Source: Pseudocercospora fijiensis CIRAD86
Lineage: Eukaryota > Ascomycota > Dothideomycetes > Mycosphaerellales > Mycosphaerellaceae
Length of the DNA stretch: 64,000 bases
Direction: 5' to 3'
Assembly: GCF_000340215.1 (NCBI RefSeq)
Contig: NW_006921535.1
Location: 2,131,975 to 2,195,974, forward strand
Positions within the stretch are counted from its first letter, which is position 1. Each line of letters begins with the position of its first letter. A model generated the notes under the pieces. It did not search any database, was not told the origin of the DNA, and saw only the letters and a program-made list of their open reading frames with translations. The position numbers and the translations under genes were made by a program. Shown piece by piece: positions 56,301-64,000 of this stretch.

Positions 56301-58200
56301 CTAGGGACGCAGGTCGTAAGCGAGAACGCGTAGACGCTAGCTAAGCGCGTAATCGAGATATCGGTAGGGCCTACGAGTACGAGAATAGCGCTTAAGATCG
56401 TAGCTACGGTATAGGTAATAATAATTTCGGTAGTATAGCTAGGAACTACGAAGATAGCGGTAGTAAAGTCGATTGTTATTACGCTAAAGTCGATTATCCT
56501 AGTAACTTCGGCGGTAGCTATAGAGACCGCGGAGGTAAAGTTAATTGTCCTAACGATAATAAGATCGCCGGTAATACTCGTAACGTCGACGTACGCTCTA
56601 CCTACGGTCCGTTATCTATCGAATATTCTAGGCCTACTAACCGAGCGCGTACTTCCTTAAGAGCCTCGTTAAGCGTCTTACGTACGCTTTCGTATCTGTC
56701 CCTTAGAGCTTCTAGTACGTCTAGCCCTATATTAGCGGTAGGGTTATACTAATCGTAACGTAAATAATAGGCATCGCCCTCGGTATAGTCCCGTAGGTAC
56801 GCGTAGTTAGGTCGATAGCGCTAGACGTACTCTCCCTCGATCGTATCCGTAGTATTAGCGCTCTTAGGTACGAAGTCCTATGTATCGAGGTATAGGTTCT
56901 ACGACTAAGCTAGGTTATCGCACTAGATAGCGTCGATCTTTTAGAAGATCTAATAGCCGCGAAGTAGCGGAGTGTCCTACTAAGCGCCGTCGAATAGATA
57001 GGCCGCTAACGTCGCGCTCTAATTGCGCCTAGTAGTAAGTAATTCGATAGCGCTTCTCTAACTCGCTTTCGCAAAGGAGTAAGTCGGGTTAGCTACTGCG
57101 ATAACCGCTAGCGCGTAGGCGCGTAAGTAGGTAAAACTCGCATCGCGCGGTAGCTTAAGGGCTAAATTAGAGAGGATTAGTCTCGCGTTAGCGAACTAGC
57201 GACGCTAGGCTATATTAAATTGTCTAATCGTTAGGCTAGTATTGTTTAATCCGGGCTTATTAGGATAGGCTGCGAAGTAGTCCTCTATTTCTATCTAGTT
57301 CGCCTTATTCTTACCTTAATCGTCCTCTAAGTTAGTACTATCCCGCTACGCTTTATTCTCCTCCTAATTACTATCCGGCTCGCCCTTATCGGCGTCGTTT
57401 CCGCTACCCTTCTCTCTAGCATTTTCCCGATCGCCGCTCCGCTCGTTACTATCGGCCCTATTCTCCCTAGTATCCTAACTAACATCTTCCTAACTAGCGT
57501 CGAGTTCGCTATCCTTAGAGTCTTCCGCAATCTCTAGAGTACGGCCGGTAATAAATAGGCTATTGCTAGGAGCGACGCGGCGCTTAGCCTCGCGGTCGGC
57601 GAGTATCTAGCTATAGTATTCTACGCCTCTATTAGTAATATAATAGTATGCGCCGTTATAGAGAAAGACGTAGCCGTCTATAACGAGTGCCTTAGTAGCT
57701 AGGAAAACGGAGTAGGTCGGCTAAGTAAAGGCCTTAGCTACTACCGAGTAGAGAGCAACGAGCTATAAGTCGCCTAATAAGAGATAGGCTAAGATCTGCC
57801 TACGGGCTTCGGCGGTTTCCTAGGGCATTTCCTTCTTCTAGCGTAAGTAATAGGGGGGATCTCGGCCTGCTTCGTAGTAACGATAGCCTTCCTTTCCGGT
57901 CTCGGTAATTGTAAACAATCTGTTTCCTATATCCTTTAAAAGGCCGTCGGTATATATTAGGCTTATTCTAACGCTAACCGTCTAAGTCGGTAGGCCGGCA
58001 ATTTTTGTAATATATGCTTTAATATCGTCTACCGTAAACTGTACGTCTTCCCTAAAGGAAACGCCTACTACGAGAACTTGCTTTTCTTATACTTACTATA
58101 ACAGTTCTCCTAGAACCGGCTCTATAGTAGGCGCCTCTAATATCGCGCTCGCCGAGCGAAACTAAATGTCGACGTTCTACTATAAAAAGGCAAGGAATAT
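53391..58200 (-). pseudogene. long decayed open frame(s) of unknown identity (frame X)
   Basis: On the minus strand a protein-like frame runs from about 58.17 kb to 56.5 kb, and a second from about 56.2 kb to 53.39 kb, each interrupted only by TAA/TAG at RIP-type positions. The first part contains TETGKEGYRYYEAGRDPPYY and an acidic Ser/Asn/Glu stretch at 57.4 kb. Between the parts the best frame is Arg/Tyr/Asn/Ser-rich, as a mutated Gly-Arg-rich tail would look. The second part includes EAKLKKIPILTLDKKIAV near 54.7 kb, ISNLFKAYINKIIANLPASF, and ends near 53.4 kb with a basic KRKRKRDALNA. Gag-like character is possible but no zinc knuckle or protease is visible. Whether X is one gene or two cannot be settled by eye. 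Confidence 0.45.
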
Positions 58201-58469
58201 ATTCTAATCGAGAATCCGGGTTAGGATATTAAAATTAATACTAATAGTATAGATAGAATAGCGACTGTCGGTAACTCGGGCCGGTTGCCGTCTACGATAA
58301 CAGTTAGGGTCTAAGATAGCGTAGTAGGAATAGGTTGTCTACCGGTATAAGCGCGTTACGACTCCGTAGGAGCCGTATTACTACGCTAGCGCTCGGACCG
58401 ACGCGGCTACGTTTCGTCTAAAAAAGGCTAACGATAGCGTATTTTCTTAACTACTCTTCTAACACTCTT

Positions 58470-60975
58470 CTAAGGGGGTTGCTCGTCTTCGGGGTATACT
58501 TGCTCGAACGCCTCGACTAATTCTCGCGCGGCTTCTAGATTATCGATATCGTACTAAACGTTATAGGCGTCGCTATAGCCGAGCTACTTAACTAGAAACT
58601 AGCGGATCGGCTTGCTACGGCGAACGATTATACGTCTATCGAGTACTCTCTCTATCTCGTAAGAATCTCCTTCGTTATAATCGCTAAGTGCTTCTTCTAT
58701 AGCTACTAGCGGTAGTTCGTAATTAGCCTTTCGTCCGAAGGGATCTAGCTCCGACGGGGCCTTCTTAAGATACGCGATAGAGATTACTAGATAGATTTTC
58801 ATAATCGGCGGCAGCTTGAGATAGTATACGAGCCGACCGATACGCTCGAGTACCTTAAATAGACCTTCGCGACGATAGCCGAACTTCTATAATTGCCTTA
58901 GAACCTTATAGCCCGAATAACCGAGCCTAACGGAGAGCTTAAGTATAACTTTGTCGCCTAGACGCAGCATTAATAGCTTATACTTAGCGTTATATCGTTC
59001 TTTTATCTTTATCGCTCCCTACGCTATCGCATCCTAGGCTTCCTTCTAGATCCTGCCTCGGGCTGCCGCTAATTCGTTAGGATAATTATCTAAGTGCGTA
59101 ATCGAGTCTAGGTTTGTACGCTTCCCTATTACGATTTCGTTAGGCGACTATCCGGTTATAGCGCTATAGGAATTGTTTAACGTAGCCTAGAGAGAAGCGA
59201 TATACTACGTCTAATCTTCGCCTAGGTACTTAGAGAGCTAGTATCGAAGTGCGGTTTTAACCGTCTAATTCGTTCTTTCCGATTGCTTATCGGTTTAGGG
59301 GTAGTACGCTATAGAAGTTAGTAGCTTAGAGCGCAATCGGTCGAAGACACCCTTTATAAAGCCTAAGAGCTAACGCGGGTCTCGATCGGCGATTATTACT
59401 ATAGGGAAGCTTATATCTATAAGGTAGAGGTAGTCGATATACGCTACGCCCTACCGCGCTGCCTCCTAATCCTTACGACCTACGACTATCGCTACTTTTT
59501 TAGAGAATTTATACGTAGATATAAGGATAGTATTTATACTGCTAGGGCTAACTAGTAGCGCTGTTACTAGATCTACTATAGCGGTATAGAAAACGCCTCT
59601 AGTCGGCGGGATAGGTTGCAATTCGCTATATAGCGTATAACGCTACGTTTGGATTAAGAGGTACTACTAGCAATAGTTAATATACTTGCGGAGTTTCCTG
59701 CTTATACCCTAGATATAGAAGGACGCTTAGAGCCGGTCGTAGTAGCGATAGAAGCCTTAATAGTGCCTATCGTCGTACGCTTACGTAAACACGTCCTTAA
59801 CTATAGACTAAGGGATATATAAACGCTTGCGATCTGCCGTAGATTCGCGGTAGTAGAGTAGGTCGTCGCGCTTAAAGAACTTAATCCCTAAGAGGTTGCT
59901 AAACTCGTCCCCGGCGAACGGATCCTTACCTTTATTATATAGAACTAGGTCTTTCGTAATAGTAGGGATATCTACTCTATCGAGATATAAGCGCTCGAGC
60001 GCGTTACGCGCTCGCGCGCGGCGTACTAGGCGCTATACTATTAACTAGTAGTCGTCGTACTCGTACGCTAGCAAAAGCTTGCGCTTAAATGCCGGATCTA
60101 TTTCTACTAGAATTGTATAGAACGCCCCTAGACCGGACGAACCGCCGTGCCTATAGTACGTAAAGGGATCTAAATTCTCTGCCTTCGGATCTTTCTTAGA
60201 GGATTCGAGGTCGCCGAGAAGGCGACTAAGAGCGTCTAGAACTAGGTAGATACGGCCTAGGCGATATACTATACTAATACGAAACTAAGACAGGTATAGG
60301 GATGCCCGTACTAGCTTAAGGTTTTGTTTGCCTATATCGGTCGTTATAGTTAGCGAGACCGAGTTAGTAAGGCCTACTACGGCGTAGTAATCCGTAAAGA
60401 TCGTAGTAGGGTGCGCTAAAGCGTATATTAAATAGCCGATTTTTCTTACTATCTAGACAATCCCGAAGTACTCTAGCTTAGTTAGCTAGTACCTCTTCTC
60501 CGCGTTACTTAATCCTCGGCTAAGAAACAGAATCGGCTAGATACGGTAGCGAGGGAACAGTTACGCCTTGCTATATTCGTCGAAGAGCGGCTCCGGATCG
60601 CCCTTAACGTAGTAGACTACTACGCTATACCCGAACTCCCTCGAGGAGTCTATATTAGCGTAAAGTCGTCTAGAGTAGTCGAAATAATAGAGAAACTTAG
60701 GCGATCTAAATATAGATTAGAGGTAATTAAATGCCTTAACTAATTCTAGGCGATGCTCTAGATTTTTCCCTAACAGAGTCGTCGCGACGAGCCGCTGTCT
60801 TCTATTGCCTATTAGTAGGGCTCCCTTAAGCAATCTAGTCTTCTCGGCCTACAAAGGGGCGGCTATCTGCGCGTAATAGGGTATATACTAACGGAGCTAG
60901 TTAGTTAAGCTAAGGTAGTGTTCTAATTTCTAGACAGACTCTAGGAACTAGAGCGAGGTAATTAGACCCCGTAGT
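58470..60975 (-). pseudogene. Ty3/Gypsy pol relic B (RT end, RNase H, integrase, chromodomain), 5'-truncated
   Basis: On the minus strand: RT/RNase H connection with LEHYLSLTN.LR.YIPYYAQIAAPL and VVVYYVKGDPEPLF at 60.9-60.6 kb, SRGLSNAEKRY and LTKLEYFGIV, then integrase with AYYP.TDK.SERTN near 59.3 kb, the GDKVILKLSVRLGYSGYK segment and LKLPPIMKIYLVISIAYLKKAPSELDPF at 58.8 kb, and a chromodomain YEIERVLDRRI ending at a stop at 58470. The RT catalytic core is missing: the relic stops abruptly at about 60975 next to a GGTTT repeat. It differs clearly from relic A in the chromodomain and linker, so the two are separate families or old subfamilies. Confidence 0.85.
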
Positions 60976-60978
60976 AGT

Positions 60979-61045
60979 TCGGGTTGGTTTGGTTTGGTTT
61001 GCTAAGCCGAAACTCTGGTTTGGTTTGGGTTGGTTTGCTAAGCAA
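60979..61045 (+). repeat. GGTTT-type repeat, two copies ending in GCTAAGC
   Basis: GGGTTGGTTTGGTTTGG followed by GCTAAGC, then about 10 bp on a second array of the same kind with the same end. Not RIP-mutated. It sits exactly at the truncated 5' end of pol relic B, so it may be an insertion or recombination junction. Confidence 0.8.
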
Positions 61046-61390
61046 CTACATAAGTAGCTGGTTCGAACTATATAATTTATCGGTTTTTAAGAAGTGTACG
61101 AATGTATACGTAGCTTCAAGCAAGCCCTTTGTAAGACTTAGCAGTGTGGCCGGTAGCGTAGCCGGCATTTTTAGTCCTTAGTACTTATAGAATTTTCGAA
61201 TCCTACTCAGGCTACGTGGTTGTATAAAGGTACTTATATAACCTCAAATCCATAGATAATCAGCTAAGGGCACTAACCAATCAAAAGCACACATATATAT
61301 AAGGCATTATAGTTCAGTTCGGAAACTGCACTCCTTAGGTATAAATTTCATCCTTTCGTTTACGGTTTAATTCCCTAACTGCTTAGTAGA
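61046..61390 (+). promoter_or_regulatory. less-mutated leader of the 61.4-kb decayed gene
   Basis: About 350 bp retaining CA and TG dinucleotides, with TATATATAAG near 61294 and GTATAAATTTC near 61340 as TATA-like sequences about 100 and 50 bp before the ATG at 61391. A GCCGG motif pair lies at 61148-61166. Plausibly the promoter or terminal repeat of the following element gene. Confidence 0.4.
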
Positions 61391-61979
61391 ATGTCTTTAT
61401 CTAGATCTAGGCAGAACTCATCGATTTCCCTAGAAGTCCTCCTCCTTAAGAAGTTTATATACTTTCCTACCGAACTATTCGACAACATTAAGTACTAGGA
61501 TAGCTCCTCCCTCGGTATCGGTATAGTACATAAAAGAGCTATAAGGCAGCTCTGCAGAACGTTCCACTAGTTACTCGCTATACTAAGGCCGAATGCTAGT
61601 TCGTTCCTTAGAACTCTTAGTTATTTAGGAGATATAAAGGGTGGGGCAGGTAGTGACTTCGTATTGCATAAGGAGGTAGAGGCTGCTATAGAAGAGGCCT
61701 TTAACCTATAGAAGATAGTGAAAGATATAGAGGCAGCTACAGGTCCAGGTACCTAGTTGAATTTCTAGTAGGTAGAGTATAAGGATATTCAGAGGGAGTA
61801 TCAGGTAGAGTTGCGAAGGCAGGTATATAATATGCTCTAGAAAACAGGGATAGTGCCTATAACTATAACTATTAGGCTCTTCAACCTTCCTTATTTTTCC
61901 CTGTTTTCTTTTTATAAAAATCTAAACTAATACAAATCAACCGGAATGTCTATCTTCTTTTAGTTCTTTGAAAAACCTA

Positions 61980-62030
61980 GTAGCGTAGCTAGCAGCGTAG
62001 CCGGCAGCGTAGCCGGCAGCGTAGCCGGCC
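61980..62030 (+). repeat. 12-bp minisatellite (AGCGTAGCCGGC)n
   Basis: Four copies, the first degenerate, followed by TTTTTACTCCTTAGTACT. A near-identical single unit and tail (GTAGCCGGCATTTTTAGTCCTTAGTACT) is at 61158-61186, so the two sites are about 860 bp apart in direct orientation. Confidence 0.9.
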
Positions 62031-62603
62031 TTTTTACTCCTTAGTACTAACGGGATTTTGGGAGACTTCTATTCCGTACGGCTAATAAAGCATACTGTAC
62101 TATATACATATACTTAGAGAGTATTCAGAGCGCGGTATGCAGCGCCGTATAATAGCGGCTCATTTCGCATATAGAAAAGCTTGTAGACGACACTACGAAC
62201 ATCCTTCCTACTAGTACATCCATCCTATCTAGCACTATCTCGAATATAGACATTCTAGCCTTTTAGAATCTGATCGAGTGCTTTGAAATCCTTGTCTATA
62301 ATCGTTATACGCTTCGCGTAGATAGCTATAAGGTTGACCGCTAAAATAGTATTAGTATAGTCCGAAAAGAGGTAGAAGAGAAATATATATTCGAAGATAC
62401 GAACTAGGTAGGCTTCTATAGCCTCTTAAAGGGCGCCTATCGCGGAGGCTTAGAAGCGAAGGTCTATTCTATAATCCTAGGCAATTTCGCGAACAAGTCG
62501 TTAGAAAGGAGTTTTGCGGATTAGGAGCTTAGAACTCTTCTAATACTGCCGAATCTCACGGAGGGCTACGGCTAAAGAAGGATTAGTAAAAAGACAGTAA
62601 GAA

Positions 62604-62636
62604 TGCCGGCTACGCTGCCGGCTACGCTGCCGGCTA
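62604..62636 (-). repeat. 12-bp minisatellite, inverted copy
   Basis: Three copies of GCCGGCTACGCT, the reverse complement of the unit at 61980-62030. With that array it makes an inverted pair with arms of about 33 bp around a 570-bp loop. Confidence 0.9.
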
Positions 62637-62689
62637 CAAATAGGACTTACTTCCTAGGCGCTATCGACGCTTCGTACGATTGCTACTAG

Positions 62690-62945
62690 CAGTAGAAGCG
62701 CTAGTTGTCGTCTTACGTAGAGCCTTACCCGCCGTTGTCTTACGCGGAGCCTTACCCGCCGTTGTTTTACGCGGAGCCTTGCTCGCGACGCCCTTTCTAG
62801 CACCGGAGCTAGCGGTAGCAGCAGTAGCTATCTTACGTTGATATACTATACTCGTTCTATTATTTCCGATCTTATTGCGACCCGTAGAAGTACTAGGTCC
62901 CTTCTTGCGAGGCGTCGTAACTTAGTTAAGTAGACTCGCTATTAT
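62690..62945 (-). other. open Lys/Arg/Thr-rich frame with 27-bp tandem repeat
   Basis: The minus strand stays open here for about 80 codons: TPRKKGPSTSTGRNK, then three repeats of KAPRKTTAG, ending TKRR and a stop. The composition resembles a histone-tail or DNA-binding basic region. No ATG start is visible. The + frame of the same DNA reads YAEPYPPL repeats and would continue the 61.4-kb gene. Which strand was coding cannot be decided. Confidence 0.4.
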
Positions 62946-63152
62946 AAAAGTCGTCGAATTAAGGAAAAAAGTGCGTTACGAAGGTATACGAAGGCGCGCG
63001 CGGAGCGAGGGTATTACGGAGGTAGTAGATATAGAGCGTAGAGGTATAGGTATCGATGCGAAGGTTGAATATAGCGGTAGTATCGCGGTGTCGCTAGGCA
63101 ATAGAGTGAGCTTCGCGCAAGCCTATATTATAGTAACGTTAGAGTAAGGAAA

Positions 63153-63207
63153 GAAGGTAGGCACGGCTAAAAAAGGTAGGCACGGCTAAAAAAGGCAGGT
63201 ACGGCAG
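63153..63207 (+). repeat. 19-bp tandem repeat (AAGGTAGGCACGGCTAAAA)n
   Basis: Three copies at 63154, 63173 and 63192, the last diverged. A-rich spacers separate the GGTAGGCACGGC cores. Confidence 0.85.
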
Positions 63208-63219
63208 ACTTTGAAATAT

Positions 63220-63484
63220 AGCCGGCATATATAGCCGGCATAGTAATAGGCGAAAGCCTCCTTTTAATAAATAGCCGGCGTAATAATAGTATCCTACTAT
63301 AGTATAGATATTCTTTAGTAATGCCTTTACTAGCTATAGTAATCTTATAAGTAACCTAGGCCTATTGCTAGTAAATATAAGAAATATCAGGTAGGCTATA
63401 CTAAACAAGCTAGTTATTTAGCAGGAAAAGGCCTACTACCGTCTCTATATGCCGGCTACGAGTGCCGGCTACGAGTGCCGGCTA
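63220..63484. repeat. dispersed GCCGGC motifs and a 13-bp repeat
   Basis: GCCGGC occurs at 63221, 63234 and 63274, then a 13-bp unit GCCGGCTACGAGT is repeated 2.5 times at 63451-63484. This extends the GCCGGC repeat family seen at 61.1-62.6 kb. Confidence 0.8.
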
Positions 63485-63493
63485 TCGCTCTAA

Positions 63494-63586
63494 ATTCAAC
63501 TCCGCCCTATCTCGGAGGCTAAGGTACCGAGCGGAAACCCTACAGCTTATATTCACTCGGTTATCGCGGAGCGCTTACAGGTAAGG
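63494..63586 (+). repeat. about 90-bp direct repeat, copy 1
   Basis: Begins ATTCAACTCCGCC and ends GAGCGCTTACAGGTAAGG. Copy 2 at 63848-63940 differs at a few positions, several of them C/T or G/A. LTR-like in arrangement but short. Confidence 0.85.
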
Positions 63587-63847
63587 TATTAGAAAAGAGT
63601 ATAAAAAGTACGAGAAGAGTATCCTAGGATATAGGTCGTAAGTGAATAAGAGTAGCACGCCTAGTTATTTATATAGTACGTTACTCTATACGACTAAGAG
63701 CCTATATTATCTCGTGCTTCGCTTATAAGACCTCGACTCTACTAATATACTATTATTCTCCTGCTCGGTCGCTGTCTCAAATCTTCTTCGAGTTGCCGGA
63801 CTTAGTGCGCATCTGTAGCTATGCAATAGCGCTACGTATTATAGAGA

Positions 63848-63940
63848 ATCAACTCCGCCGTATCTCGAAGGCTAAGGTACCGAGCGGAAATCCTATAGCT
63901 TATATTCACTCGGTTGTCGCGGAGCGATTACAGGTAAGGA
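63848..63940 (+). repeat. about 90-bp direct repeat, copy 2
   Basis: Matches copy 1 with AATCAACTCCGCC at the start and GAGCGATTACAGGTAAGG at the end, 354 bp away. The RIP block ends immediately after it, at about 63945. Confidence 0.85.
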
Positions 63941-64000
63941 AGGGGGACCTACTGCTCCGTCCAGCAGCAAGGCATGACTGCCGTCCGTTTCTGCTTTTTT

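Larger units (their letters stand above)
61391..62700 (+). pseudogene. decayed gene with in-frame GCCGGC minisatellites
   Basis: From an ATG at 61391 (MSLSRSRQNSSISLEVLLLK) one frame runs through to about 62700. Its many stops are all TAA or TAG, as from CAA/CAG after RIP, although a true stop at about 61930 cannot be excluded. Protein-like stretches: FLRTLSYLGDIKGGAGSDFV, KEVEAAIEEAFNL, and later YKVDR, KEVEEKYIFEDTN, SLLKGAYRGGLEAKVYSIIL and ELRTLLILPNL. A 12-bp repeat at 61985-62030 reads as SVAG repeats, and its reverse complement at 62604-62636 reads as PATL repeats, both without shifting the frame. Domain unknown; I do not recognise the protein. Length would be about 430 codons. Confidence 0.5.
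43190..63945. repeat. 20.8-kb RIP-mutated repeat block
   Basis: CpA and TpG are strongly depleted on both strands, TpA is enriched and CpG is retained. The block starts within 100 bp of a normal gene and ends at about 63945, where CA/TG-containing sequence resumes. Translations lack Met, His, Gln, Trp and Cys and gain Tyr, Ile and TAA/TAG, as expected from C-to-T change in CpA on either strand. The stretch 60975-61390 is less affected. RIP acts on repeated DNA, so close relatives of this sequence should exist or have existed in the genome. Confidence 0.88.

Noticed and set aside
60979..61045. Telomere repeat at the GGTTT arrays
   Set aside because: Ascomycete telomeres are usually TTAGGG; these arrays are pentamer-type, short, and internal to element DNA.
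62604..63484. CRISPR-like array
   Set aside because: The repeats are 12-19 bp direct tandems without unique spacers, in a eukaryotic genome.
43190..63945. Starship giant element with a tyrosine-recombinase captain
   Set aside because: No DUF3435-type captain motif could be read at either edge and the recognisable enzymes are Gypsy pols; the cargo hypothesis has no positive evidence here.
1..64000. tRNA or rRNA genes
   Set aside because: No cloverleaf with A and B box sequences, and no rRNA-like stretch, was found by eye; a tRNAscan or Infernal run would be decisive.

Overview
The window is a filamentous ascomycete chromosome segment. The class Dothideomycetes is an inference from gene style; no species can be read from it. 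Evidence: short GT-AG introns of about 50-90 nt, one trifunctional HIS4 gene, a CFEM/Pth11-type receptor, a Zn2Cys6 regulator, and two blocks mutated in the way repeat-induced point mutation (RIP) acts. Layout: (1) 1-745 is a RIP-mutated block holding the 5' half of a Harbinger-like transposase. (2) 745-43190 is an ordinary gene-bearing segment with 19 supported protein genes on both strands. (3) 43190-63945 is a second, much longer RIP block: two Ty3/Gypsy pol relics, two very long decayed open frames of unknown identity, a decayed + strand gene with in-frame minisatellites, and several short repeat families. The last 55 bases look unmutated again. In order the gene segment encodes: NTF2/SnoaL-like protein; CFEM-Pth11 receptor (four exons, minus); GNAT acetyltransferase (minus); Ysc84/SH3YL1-type lipid/actin-binding protein; mitochondrial-type lysine 2,3-aminomutase; PPIL4-type cyclophilin-RRM splicing factor (minus); Zn2Cys6 regulator; F-box/2EXR-like protein; HIS4 (minus); alpha/beta hydrolase; SRA/YDG-domain protein; class-V aminotransferase (minus); NmrA-like reductase (minus); F-box-like protein (minus); very large J-domain protein; PrxQ/BCP-type peroxiredoxin (minus); TMA23-like G-patch nucleolar protein (minus); second F-box/2EXR-like protein. 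These do not form a pathway cluster. The clearest regulatory link is the HIS4/hydrolase divergent promoter, which has a perfect Gcn4/CpcA palindrome 48 bp before the HIS4 start. The SRA protein is a candidate reader of methylated DNA, which is of interest beside RIP-mutated, probably heterochromatic DNA; that link is inference. In the RIP blocks CpA and TpG are strongly depleted while CpG is kept. Conceptual translations are therefore poor in Met, His, Gln, Trp and Cys, and nearly all stops are TAA/TAG where Gln or Trp would be expected. The long frames can still be followed this way. The two long unknown frames and the minisatellite gene are the least explained parts of the window. All exon structures were derived by hand from splice consensus, phase and protein-family fit; no search was run.
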